Part shown: positions 7,365 to 15,543 of the stretch, piece after piece
Numbering within the stretch: the first letter of the stretch is position 1
Layout of the letters: each line of letters begins with the position of its first letter
NCBI RefSeq assembly: GCF_030159255.1
Contig: NZ_BSCT01000033.1
Span: 1-64,000, forward strand
DNA from: Bradyrhizobium sp. SSBR45G
GTDB lineage: Bacteria; Pseudomonadota; Alphaproteobacteria; Rhizobiales; Xanthobacteraceae
Direction: 5' to 3'
DNA length: 64,000 nucleotides
Program-made: the position numbers and the translations under genes
Notes under the pieces: model-generated
What the model was told of the DNA's origin: nothing
The model's input: only the letters and a program-made list of their open reading frames with translations
Database searches by the model: none

Positions 7365-9621
7365 ACCCAATCTCTCGCGCGATCCTGCGCATCTGAGGCA
7401 CGGCTCCAACATCGGCCAGTCGCTGACGCGGGTCGACGGCCGCGCCAAGGTGACCGGCGCGGCGCGCTACGCCGCCGACAACAATCCGCCCGGCCTGCTC
7501 TATGCCGTGCTGGCCGTCAGCAGCATCGCGCGCGGACGCGTGGTCGCGCTCGACGTCGACGCCGCCAAGGCCCACCCCGGCGTGGTCGAGGTCATGACCT
7601 CCGCCAACCGCCCTGCCCTGGCAGCCGATCCCGACGGCAAGCCGAACCCTTTTGCCTTCAGATTCGAGGCGCTGCAGAACGATCGCGTGCGCTACGCCAA
7701 CCAGCCGATCGCGGTCGTTATCGCCGAGAGCCTGGAGGCTGCGACGGAAGGCGCCGCGCTGCTCGCCCCGCGCTACGAGGCCGAAGCGGCTCACATCGGT
7801 CTCGATTCCGATGAGGCCTATGTGCCGCCTGTCGTCGGCATGGGCTACCCCGCGGAGAGCTACCATGGCGACGTCGAGGCCGCGCTCGCCGGCAGCGACA
7901 GGCAGATCACCGCCACCTACGAGACACCCGCGCACTATCACAATGCGATGGAGCCGCATGCGATCGTGGCCGAATGGCAGGACGAGACGCTGGTCATCGA
8001 CACGCCGACGCAGGGCCTCGTGATGATGCGCGGACGTCTTGCCGAGCTGTTCGGCATTCCGCCGGAGAGCATCCTGATCCGCAGCCCCTATCTCGGCGGC
8101 GGCTTCGGCGGCAAGGGCTTCATCGCCGGGCCGCAGATCCTCGGCATTCTCGCCGCGAAGATGCTGGGGCGCCCGGTAAAGCTGGTCGTGCGCCGCGAGC
8201 AGCTTTATGGCCCGTTCGGGCACCGCTCGCCGACCCGGCAGACGCTACAGCTCGGCGCCAGCGCGACGGGACAGCTGTCGGCGATCCATCACCATGCCCG
8301 GGTCGCGACCTCGCGCTTCGAGGACTTCTACGAAGCGGCGGCGCATGTGACGCATACGCTCTACGCCGCGCCTGCCCTCGCGACCACCTATGACGCCGTG
8401 CGCATGGACACCGGCACGCCATTGTTCGTGCGCGCCCCCGGCCTCGCGCCGGGATCGATCGCGCTGGAGAGCGCGGTCGACGAGATGGCCGAGGCCTGCG
8501 GCCTCGATCCGCTCGCCTTCCGGGTCAAGAACTACGCCGAGGTCGAGCCGGCCACCGGCAAGCCGTTCTCCTCCAAGGCGCTGCGCGAGTGCTACACGCG
8601 AGGTGCCGAGCGGTTCGGCTGGTGGGAGCGGCCGCTGAAAGCCCGCACGATGCGCGACAAGGATGGCTTCCTGGTCGGCTGGGGGATGGGCACGGCGACG
8701 TTCCATGCGCTGATGTTCGCCGGACAGGCGCGCGCCGTGATCCGGCGCGACGGCAGCGGCGTGGTCGAGAGCGGTGCGCACGACATGGGCCAGGGCGCCT
8801 GGACCGCCTTCGCGCAGATCGCAGCCGATTCGCTTGCGCTCGATCTCGATCAGGTGACGTTCAAGGCCGGCACCTCCGATCTGCCGGATGCCGGCATCGC
8901 CGGCGGCTCGGCGCACACCGCCACCGTCGGCACCGCGATTCACAATGCCGGCGCCGCGGTCATCGCGAAGCTCGCCGAGCTGGCAACGGCGGACCAGCGC
9001 TCGCCGCTCTACGGCGCCGGCAATGCCGGCGTCATCGCACGCAACGGCCGGCTGCTGCGGCGCGACGACGACGGCCGCGGCGAGAGCTACGCCGACATTC
9101 TCGCGCGCGCCGGCCTCGACGAGATCGAAGGCTCCGGCGCGGGCATGCCCGACCCGGCCGCCAACGCGCAGTACGCGATGAGCTCGCACGGCGCCGTCTT
9201 CGCGGAGGTGAAGGTCGATCCCGATCTCGGCCAGGTCAGGGTGACCCGGATGATCGGCGCGTTCGCTGCGGGGCGCATCATCAACCCGAAGCTGGTGAAC
9301 AGCCAGCTCATCGGCGGCATGATCTGGGGCATCTCGCTGGCGCTGCACGAGGAAGCCATCACCGACCGGCGCAGCGGGCGGATCATGAACGCCAATCTCG
9401 GCGAGTACCATGTGCCCGTGAGTGCCGATATTCCGGCGATCGAGGCCTTCACGGTCCCGGAGCACGATCCGTTCGTCAACCCGCTCGGCATCAAGGGCGT
9501 CGGCGAGATCGGCATCACCGGCTCGGCGGGTGCCGTGGCCAATGCGGTCGCGCATGCCACCGGCATTCGCGTCCGGCGCTTCCCGGTCCGGATCGGCGAT
9601 CTCTTGCCCGCCCGCCGATGA
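7354..9621 (+). CDS. paoC: Aldehyde oxidoreductase, molybdopterin-binding large subunit (PaoC/YagR-like)
   Basis: The 755-residue catalytic subunit of the xanthine oxidase family binds the molybdenum cofactor. Recognisable segments are SLTRVDGRAKVTGAARYAAD at the N-terminus, the cofactor-binding SPYLGGGFGGKG near 245-257, and IKGVGEIGITGSAG near the C-terminus, whose Glu is the expected catalytic base. The ATG follows CCAGGAGTGCTTC and overlaps the FAD subunit by 11 bp. The enzyme would oxidise aldehydes to acids. No XdhC/PaoD cofactor-insertion chaperone gene is adjacent. The exact substrate is unknown; isoquinoline 1-oxidoreductase relatives also belong to this superfamily. Confidence 0.88.
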   Translation: MTPEPNLSRDPAHLRHGSNIGQSLTRVDGRAKVTGAARYAADNNPPGLLYAVLAVSSIARGRVVALDVDAAKAHPGVVEVMTSANRPALAADPDGKPNPFAFRFEALQNDRVRYANQPIAVVIAESLEAATEGAALLAPRYEAEAAHIGLDSDEAYVPPVVGMGYPAESYHGDVEAALAGSDRQITATYETPAHYHNAMEPHAIVAEWQDETLVIDTPTQGLVMMRGRLAELFGIPPESILIRSPYLGGGFGGKGFIAGPQILGILAAKMLGRPVKLVVRREQLYGPFGHRSPTRQTLQLGASATGQLSAIHHHARVATSRFEDFYEAAAHVTHTLYAAPALATTYDAVRMDTGTPLFVRAPGLAPGSIALESAVDEMAEACGLDPLAFRVKNYAEVEPATGKPFSSKALRECYTRGAERFGWWERPLKARTMRDKDGFLVGWGMGTATFHALMFAGQARAVIRRDGSGVVESGAHDMGQGAWTAFAQIAADSLALDLDQVTFKAGTSDLPDAGIAGGSAHTATVGTAIHNAGAAVIAKLAELATADQRSPLYGAGNAGVIARNGRLLRRDDDGRGESYADILARAGLDEIEGSGAGMPDPAANAQYAMSSHGAVFAEVKVDPDLGQVRVTRMIGAFAAGRIINPKLVNSQLIGGMIWGISLALHEEAITDRRSGRIMNANLGEYHVPVSADIPAIEAFTVPEHDPFVNPLGIKGVGEIGITGSAGAVANAVAHATGIRVRRFPVRIGDLLPARR

Positions 9622-9657
9622 CAACGGCGCGTGGAGACAAGCGCTCCCAAAATGCAG

Positions 9658-9687
9658 CGCCTCCGTTTCCTGGTGGGAACGGAGGCG
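9658..9687 (-). terminator. Hairpin between two convergent genes, likely terminator
   Basis: The stem CGCCTCCGTT/AACGGAGGCG (10 bp, 10-nt loop) lies between the convergent paoC and chemoreceptor genes. Read on the minus strand it is followed closely by a TTTT run (9653-9650), so it best serves the chemoreceptor transcript. It could work weakly in both directions. Confidence 0.55.
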
Positions 9688-9718
9688 TTGCCGTCTGAAC
9701 GGTGCTGGTGCGGCAGCG

Positions 9719-11707
9719 CTAGGCCGCCTGCCGCGAAAAGGATGATCTGAACCAGGACACGAACGACTCGCGCTTGGCGCCGAGCTCGAACTCGACGCGC
9801 AACGCGTCCTTGTCCCGCGCGCGGACCTGATAGGGGACGTCGCCGTTGAAGCCGGCGAATTGCAGGCTCCCGCGATCGCCGATCCCGGGCTCCGGGTCGA
9901 AGCGGAACCAGGCGCCGCCCTCGGAAATGTCGACCAGTTCGGCCTTCACCGGCCCCTTGCGGTCGTCGGTCACCTTGATCGGCAGGCTCGCTTTGATCCG
10001 CGGCGACTGCCGGCGGTCGGCCTCGTTGGTCGTCGTCCTGACGACCTTGACCAGCGTGGCCCGCAGCGCGCTCAGGCTCGAGGCCACCTCGCCGATCGCG
10101 CCGCGAACCTCGGCGGCGCGATCGTTGACCATGCCGGCATCCTTGCCGACATTGCCGATCTTGGACGAGACGTCGCGCGCCGCGCTGGCGGAGGAGTGGA
10201 CCGAACGGCTGATCTCCTGGGTCGCCGCATGCTGCTCCTCCATCGCCGCGGCGATCGAGCCGGCCACCTCGTCGATCTCGGAGATCTGGCTGCCGATGCC
10301 TTCGACCACGTCGATGGTGGCCTGCGTGGTCGCCTGCACCTCGCCGATCAGGCGTGAGATCTCCTCGGTCGACTTGGCGGTCTGGTCAGACAGCGACTTG
10401 ACCTCCGCCGCGACCACGGCGAAGCCGCGGCCGGCGTCGCCGGCGCGCGCCGCCTCGATGGTGGCGTTGAGCGCCAGCAGGTTGGTCTGCTCGGCAATGC
10501 CGCCGATCAGGTTCGAGACCTCGGCGATCTTGTCGACGGCCTTGGTCAGCGACAGCATCGTGGTCTTGGCCTTCTCGCGCCCGGTCACGGCCGACTTGGT
10601 GATGGTGCTGGCGCGCGCGACCTGGCTGGAGATCTCGCGGATCGCCGAGCTCAGCTGTTCGGCCGCCGCCGAGACGGTCTGGGCGTTGGCGAGCGACTGC
10701 TCGGAGGCCGCCGCCACCGACTGCGCATCTGCCGACAATTCGTGAGCGAGATCGGAAAGTCCGCTGGCGACCGCCTCGACCTGGCGCGAGGCACCGGCCG
10801 CCGCGTCCACCGATGTCCCGGTCTCGCGCTCGATCACATCGGCCATCTCGAGCATGGCCCGCTTCTTCGTCTGTTCGGCCTCCGTCCGATCACGCTCCTG
10901 CTTGTCGCGGAGATTGTTGTTCTCCAACGCGTTGGTCTTGAAGATCGCGAGCGCCCGGGCCATCGCGCCGATCTCGTCGCCGCGTTCGGCATAAGGGATA
11001 TCGGTCGCCAGATCGCCCTGGGCGATCCGCCGCATCAGGTTTGTCATGCGCGTCAGCGGACGGACGACGCCGACGACGAGTCCCGACATCCCCGCGACGA
11101 CCAGCGCCAGGACGACGCCGGCAACGGTCCAGACCACGACCGAGATGCTGCGATCCTGGGCCGACGCCGCCGCCTCCATGTCCGAATTCAGCTTGTTCGC
11201 CTTGTCGACGAGCTGATCGATGACGGCGCGGTGGGCGCCATAGGCTTCGCTGACGCGGGCATAGGCGGCCTCGGCCTTGGCCGTGTCGCCAGCGCGCAGC
11301 GCCGGGATCAGCTCACCCTCAGCGGCCTGCCAGAACTTCCTGACCTCGGCGTCGGAACGCTCCACCAGCAACGTCTTCAGGTCGGACTCCAGGGCCGATC
11401 CGCTCCAGAACGCCTTGCGCTCCTCATAGTCCTTCTTCAACTGCGCCAACTTCTGGACGTGGGTGTCCACGTTCTTGGGATTGCGCATTGCCAGCGTCGC
11501 CTCGAGATAGGCTTCGAGCACATATTCAGGCGGCGGCAGGATGTCGGCGACGAGATCGTTGCCGAGCTTGATCTTGCTGTAGAGCGGACCGCCGACCTTC
11601 AACTCGCGCAGCGCATAGGCGCTGGTCAGGACCACCGCGCCGAAGCCGAGCGCGAGCACGATGCCGAACGCGGCAATGATCGCGGAGATGGAAAGGCGCA
11701 TCTTCAT
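9719..11707 (-). CDS. Methyl-accepting chemotaxis protein with C-terminal PilZ domain
   Basis: The 662-residue receptor has an N-terminal membrane helix, an about 155-residue periplasmic helical sensor, and a second helix (VVVWTVAGVVLALVVAGM). These are followed by HAMP, a cytoplasmic signalling domain with the hairpin tip ISNLIGGIAEQTNLLALNAT-type sequence and EAARAGDAGRGFAVVAAEVK, and a final about 100-residue PilZ domain. The PilZ signature RQSPR (RxxxR) and DISEGG (DxSxxG) are both present, so cyclic-di-GMP binding is expected. The chosen ATG aligns with the start of the paralogue at 13748; a GTG four codons upstream is possible. It would link a periplasmic signal and c-di-GMP to the CheA pathway. 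No che genes are nearby. Confidence 0.88.
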   Translation of the reverse strand: MKMRLSISAIIAAFGIVLALGFGAVVLTSAYALRELKVGGPLYSKIKLGNDLVADILPPPEYVLEAYLEATLAMRNPKNVDTHVQKLAQLKKDYEERKAFWSGSALESDLKTLLVERSDAEVRKFWQAAEGELIPALRAGDTAKAEAAYARVSEAYGAHRAVIDQLVDKANKLNSDMEAAASAQDRSISVVVWTVAGVVLALVVAGMSGLVVGVVRPLTRMTNLMRRIAQGDLATDIPYAERGDEIGAMARALAIFKTNALENNNLRDKQERDRTEAEQTKKRAMLEMADVIERETGTSVDAAAGASRQVEAVASGLSDLAHELSADAQSVAAASEQSLANAQTVSAAAEQLSSAIREISSQVARASTITKSAVTGREKAKTTMLSLTKAVDKIAEVSNLIGGIAEQTNLLALNATIEAARAGDAGRGFAVVAAEVKSLSDQTAKSTEEISRLIGEVQATTQATIDVVEGIGSQISEIDEVAGSIAAAMEEQHAATQEISRSVHSSASAARDVSSKIGNVGKDAGMVNDRAAEVRGAIGEVASSLSALRATLVKVVRTTTNEADRRQSPRIKASLPIKVTDDRKGPVKAELVDISEGGAWFRFDPEPGIGDRGSLQFAGFNGDVPYQVRARDKDALRVEFELGAKRESFVSWFRSSFSRQAA

Positions 11708-12032
11708 GACGGGAGACACAATCTGGTTGGAGAGCCCGCGATCGCGGAGAGGCCTGCTGGCCGGACCACGTCGTCGTTGACGAGATCACAAACGCTGCCC
11801 GGAGCGCACGGCTTCGAACGGAAATACCGTCAACTTGAGCAAGCTCTGTTCAAGGAATGTAAATTTTGGCGGCCGTAGAAATGCGGTCCCGCCTATGATG
11901 GTCGGGAACTCCGCTGCTGACGATCTAAGCTCTGCACGTCCATGTCGTGCCGCCATCGCCGGGACCGACGGGCCATCACCGGCTTTGCGATGGCTCGTTC
12001 GTCAAGGCCCCCTTGGCAACGCCGAGGCGGCT
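11708..12032. other. Gap between two paralogous chemoreceptor genes
   Basis: About 325 bases lie between the two same-strand receptor genes. It contains a small palindrome, CCGCGATCGCGG, near 11738, and an AT-richer stretch near 11855-11870 that could hold the downstream receptor's promoter, although no clear -35/-10 pair is visible. There is no gene. A promoter here would let the two receptors be transcribed separately. Confidence 0.4.
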
Positions 12033-13748
12033 TCACCCCGCACGGGCGGACGGCGCACCATTGGTGTCGGCCGTCGCGCTGCGGACGACATTGGTCAGCA
12101 CCGACTGCAGCGATGACATCGTCGAGGAGACCTGCGCCATGGCGGTGCGGACCTGGACGGCGCGATCATTCACGGCCTCAGCGCCTCGCCCGACATTCGC
12201 GATCTTGGTCGAAACATCCTTCGCCGCCGCGGCGGAGGCCGCCACGGAGCGGCTGATCTCACCGGTGGCGGCGCGCTGCTGCTGCATGGCCGCCGCGACC
12301 GAGGCCGCGACCACGTCGATCTCCTGGATCTGGTCGCCGATGCCCTCCATGGCGTCGACCGTGGCGTTGGTGGCGCTCTGTACTTCCGAAATCAGGCGCG
12401 AGATCTCCTCGGTGGATTTGGCGGTCTGGTCGGACAGGGATTTCACCTCCGCGGCCACGACCGCGAAGCCGCGTCCTGCATCCCCCGCACGGGCCGCCTC
12501 GATCGTCGCATTGAGGGCGAGCAGGTTGGTCTGCTGCGCGATGCCGCCGATCAGGTTGGAGACCTCGGCGATCTTGTCGACCGCCTTCGACAGCGACTGG
12601 ATGGTGCTGGTGGCCTTCTCGCGGCCGGTGACGGCCGTCTTGGTGATGGCCGTGGCCCGCGCCACCTCGCTTGCAATGCCGGAGATCGCCGAGCTGAGCT
12701 GCTCGGCCGACGTCGCCACCACATGAGCGCTCGACAGCGACAGCTCGGAGGCGGAGGCCACCGCCGTCGCATCGGCGGAGAGGTCACGCGCCAGGCTGGA
12801 CAACCCTCCGGCGGCCGCCTCGACGTCTCGCGACGCACCCGCCGCAGCGCCGACCGAGGTGCTGGTCTCGCGTTCGATCACCTCCGCCATCGCCAGCAGC
12901 GCGCGCTGCTTCTCCTTCTCGGCCTCGCCGCGATCGATGTCCTGCTTCTGCAGCCGCGCGTTGTCCATCGCATTGGTCTTGAACACCGCGAGCGCCCGCG
13001 CCATCGCGCCGATCTCATCGCCTCGCTCGGCGAAGGGAATGCTGCCCGACAGATCACCGCCGGACAGCTGCCGCATCAGCCGCGTCATGTGCGCCAGCGG
13101 CCGGACGACGCCATGCACCAGGCCGAGCAAGCCCGCGGCGACGACCAGAAGGACGAGACCGGACAACAGCCCGCCAAACCAGGTGATGGTGCTGTCGCGC
13201 CCCGCTGCCGTCGCCTCCATCTCCGCAATCATCCGGTTGGCGCGCTCGACGATGCCGTCGATGATCGTCCGATGCGCGGAATAGGCCGCCGTGAGCCGCT
13301 GATAGGCGGGCTTGGCGGCCGGCATGTCGCCGCGCCGCAGCGCCGGCATCAGCTCGAGCTCGAGCACCTGCCAGAACTTGCGGACCTCCGCGTCAGACCG
13401 TTCGACCAGCTCCGCCTTGAGCCGGGGCTCCAGCGCCGAACCGGTCCAGAACGCCCTGCGCTCCTCATAATCCTTCTTGAGCTGGGCGAGCCGCGTGGCG
13501 CGGACGCCGAGACTGTCCGGATCGAGCAGCGCAAGGGTCGCTTCCAGATAGGACTCGATCACATATTCGGGCGGCGGCAGGATATCGGCGACGAGATCGT
13601 TGCCGAGCTTGATGTCTTGGTAAAGCGGGCCGCCGACCTTCAGCTCCCGGACGGCAAAGATGCCGGTGGCGACCACAGCGCCTAATCCGACGGCCACGAC
13701 CAGGCCGAAGGCCAGGATCATCGCGGAGATGGAGAGCCGCATTCTCAT
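12033..13748 (-). CDS. Methyl-accepting chemotaxis protein
   Basis: The 571-residue receptor is closely similar to the next receptor downstream (shared GNDLVADILPPPEYV in the sensor domain). It has TM1 (about 5-27), a periplasmic helical sensor, TM2, HAMP (RGDEIGAMARALAVFKTNAM) and the signalling domain with GGIAQQTNLLALNATIEAAR. It ends shortly after the signalling domain and lacks the PilZ domain of its paralogue. The ATG at 13748 follows AAGGAACGCACACTCC; an upstream extension of the frame has no protein-like character. The pair looks like a tandem duplication followed by loss or gain of the PilZ module. Confidence 0.88.
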   Translation of the reverse strand: MRMRLSISAMILAFGLVVAVGLGAVVATGIFAVRELKVGGPLYQDIKLGNDLVADILPPPEYVIESYLEATLALLDPDSLGVRATRLAQLKKDYEERRAFWTGSALEPRLKAELVERSDAEVRKFWQVLELELMPALRRGDMPAAKPAYQRLTAAYSAHRTIIDGIVERANRMIAEMEATAAGRDSTITWFGGLLSGLVLLVVAAGLLGLVHGVVRPLAHMTRLMRQLSGGDLSGSIPFAERGDEIGAMARALAVFKTNAMDNARLQKQDIDRGEAEKEKQRALLAMAEVIERETSTSVGAAAGASRDVEAAAGGLSSLARDLSADATAVASASELSLSSAHVVATSAEQLSSAISGIASEVARATAITKTAVTGREKATSTIQSLSKAVDKIAEVSNLIGGIAQQTNLLALNATIEAARAGDAGRGFAVVAAEVKSLSDQTAKSTEEISRLISEVQSATNATVDAMEGIGDQIQEIDVVAASVAAAMQQQRAATGEISRSVAASAAAAKDVSTKIANVGRGAEAVNDRAVQVRTAMAQVSSTMSSLQSVLTNVVRSATADTNGAPSARAG

Positions 13749-14041
13749 GGAGTGTGCGTTCCTTCGTACGAGACAGAAGTGGTGCTGTCTCGCCTTCAGC
13801 GCCGGCAAAGACACGCAAAAGGCGACATCCCGCCGCGCACAGCTTTTTGTTGCAGCGCAACGAGATGGATCAAAACTTACGGAAGCCATTCTAATTTATA
13901 GTAAATAAATGGTTCCATACAAATTCGCGACGTTTCGGAATTTACATCTCTCGATTGCGACCCCTGACCTGCCTCAAGCCGTGGCAGGATGCATCTGCGA
14001 CAATGACATGCAGTCCGCAGCGGGAGCGCAAAGGAGATCGC

Positions 14042-14353
14042 ATGTCGAAACCTGTCCCGGACAAGGCCGAAATCGCGCTGGAATATCCCGACAAGTTCTA
14101 TGTCGGCACGTTCGAACGATCATCGCGCTTCGAAGCCCATCTCGACCCATCGGGACTGGCGCTCATCCTCGAGCGCCCGGGAGCGGAGGACGTCCGCAAG
14201 TCGATTCACCTGCATCTCAACTACGGACTGCTTGCCGCGATCCTCACCGAGATCGCCGCGGGCGTCGCGGCGATTCCCGGGGATGACGACCTTCATCGCC
14301 GCCAACTCCGCGATGCGGCCGCGGCGCTGCATGACTCTCTTAAGCCGCGTTAA
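14042..14353 (+). CDS. Conserved small hypothetical protein
   Basis: The 103-residue soluble protein (MSKPVPDKAEIALEYPDKFY...) has an excellent ribosome binding site (AAAGGAGATCGC) before the ATG. A beta-rich N-terminal half reads YVGTFERSSRFEAHLDPSGL, followed by helical LNYGLLAAILTEIAAGVAAI. There is no signal peptide and no motif I recognise. A small GC hairpin (TGTGCCG-CGG-CGGCACA) lies six bases after the stop. The gene is divergent from the chemoreceptor pair, and no function is assigned. Confidence 0.75.
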   Translation: MSKPVPDKAEIALEYPDKFYVGTFERSSRFEAHLDPSGLALILERPGAEDVRKSIHLHLNYGLLAAILTEIAAGVAAIPGDDDLHRRQLRDAAAALHDSLKPR

Positions 14354-14572
14354 CGAGTTGTGCCGCGGCGGCACAGCGGACCGCGCCTCGCGCTCATGCT
14401 TCGGCTCTCGTTTACGCGCCGCTAACTACGAGACGATGTTTGGCTGCGAACTGGGAGGGTTGGAGAGCACTGTGCTGCGCGAGTGACAGCATTTTACTCA
14501 AAAGCGATCTATCTCCAATCCATCGACGGCGCGCGCTGCGCGAGCCTTGTTAGTCCGAGTTGGAGACCCGCC

Positions 14573-15304
14573 ATGAAGAAGTTCCTGTTCGCAACCGTTG
14601 CCTTCGCCGCGCTCGCTTCGGCGCCGACCGCCTTCGCTGCCGATCTCGGCGCCCGCACCTATCCCTACGCCACCAAGGCCCCGGCCTATGTCGCGCCGAT
14701 CTACAACTGGACCGGCTTCTATCTCGGCGCCCATCTCGGCGGTGCGTTCTCCAGCAACAACAACTTCTCCGGCCTCGGCACCGGCAACAACTCCAACGGC
14801 CGCTTCCTCGGCGGCGTCCAGGTCGGCGCCGACTGGCAGTTCGCCCCGACCTGGGTGATCGGTGCGGAAGGCCAGTACAGCTGGCTCAGCGGCAATGTCG
14901 GCGCGGCCTTCCCGGGCGGCTACGTCTACACCAACAACCAGCGCGGCCTCGGCTCGATCACCGGCCGCTTCGGCTATACCTGGGGTCCTGGCCTGCTCTA
15001 CGTGAAGGGCGGCTACGCCTATTCGGACAACAACGAGAAGGTGACCCTGGCCGGTGTTCCGGTCGGCTTCGCCACGTCGGGCGATCATCGCAACGGCTGG
15101 ACCGTCGGCGGCGGCCTCGAATACATGTTCGCACCGAGCTGGTCGGCCAAGGCCGAGTACCAGTACTACAATTTCGGCAGCGCCACCTTTGCGGGCCCGG
15201 CAGCGCTGGTTCCGACCGGCAGCTTCACGACCGACGATCACACCTTCAAGGCCGGCGTGAACTACCGTTTCAACTGGGGCGCTCCGGTCGCGGCCCGCTA
15301 CTGA
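14573..15304 (+). CDS. Outer membrane beta-barrel protein, Omp25/RopB-like porin family
   Basis: The 243-residue exported protein has a signal peptide MKKFLFATVAFAALASAPTAFA, with cleavage after AFAA. An eight-stranded-barrel pattern follows: NWTGFYLGAHLGGAF at the first strand, GGVQVGADWQF, WVIGAEGQYSWL, GRFGYTWGPGLLYVKGGYAYS, and a closing strand TFKAGVNYRFNW ending near the aromatic C-terminal Tyr. This matches the abundant 25-31 kDa outer membrane proteins of Rhizobiales. A strong rho-independent terminator follows, consistent with high, monocistronic expression. It acts in the outer membrane as a structural or porin-like protein. Confidence 0.9.
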   Translation: MKKFLFATVAFAALASAPTAFAADLGARTYPYATKAPAYVAPIYNWTGFYLGAHLGGAFSSNNNFSGLGTGNNSNGRFLGGVQVGADWQFAPTWVIGAEGQYSWLSGNVGAAFPGGYVYTNNQRGLGSITGRFGYTWGPGLLYVKGGYAYSDNNEKVTLAGVPVGFATSGDHRNGWTVGGGLEYMFAPSWSAKAEYQYYNFGSATFAGPAALVPTGSFTTDDHTFKAGVNYRFNWGAPVAARY

Positions 15305-15332
15305 ACAACAGGCGTCAAATAACAAGCACAGG

Positions 15333-15361
15333 AAAGGCCGGCAGCAATGCCGGCCTTTTTG
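15333..15361 (+). terminator. Rho-independent terminator after the porin gene
   Basis: The stem AAAGGCCGGC, loop AGCAAT and stem GCCGGCCTTT are followed by a T run. It begins 28 bases after the porin stop codon and is a textbook intrinsic terminator. Confidence 0.9.
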
Positions 15362-15543
15362 TCATGGAGGAATCGGCGCGCATGGAGCATCGTTGCCATC
15401 CCGTTAAATGCCGCATTGTGAAATGCGAAAATGCGAGAAAATTCAGCGCCGCCGAACAAATTTCCCGGATTTGTTAACCGCCCAACGCGATACTTCCGGC
15501 AAGCAAGCAACTCATAAGTAGTGCGTATCGGAGGACACGGGAG

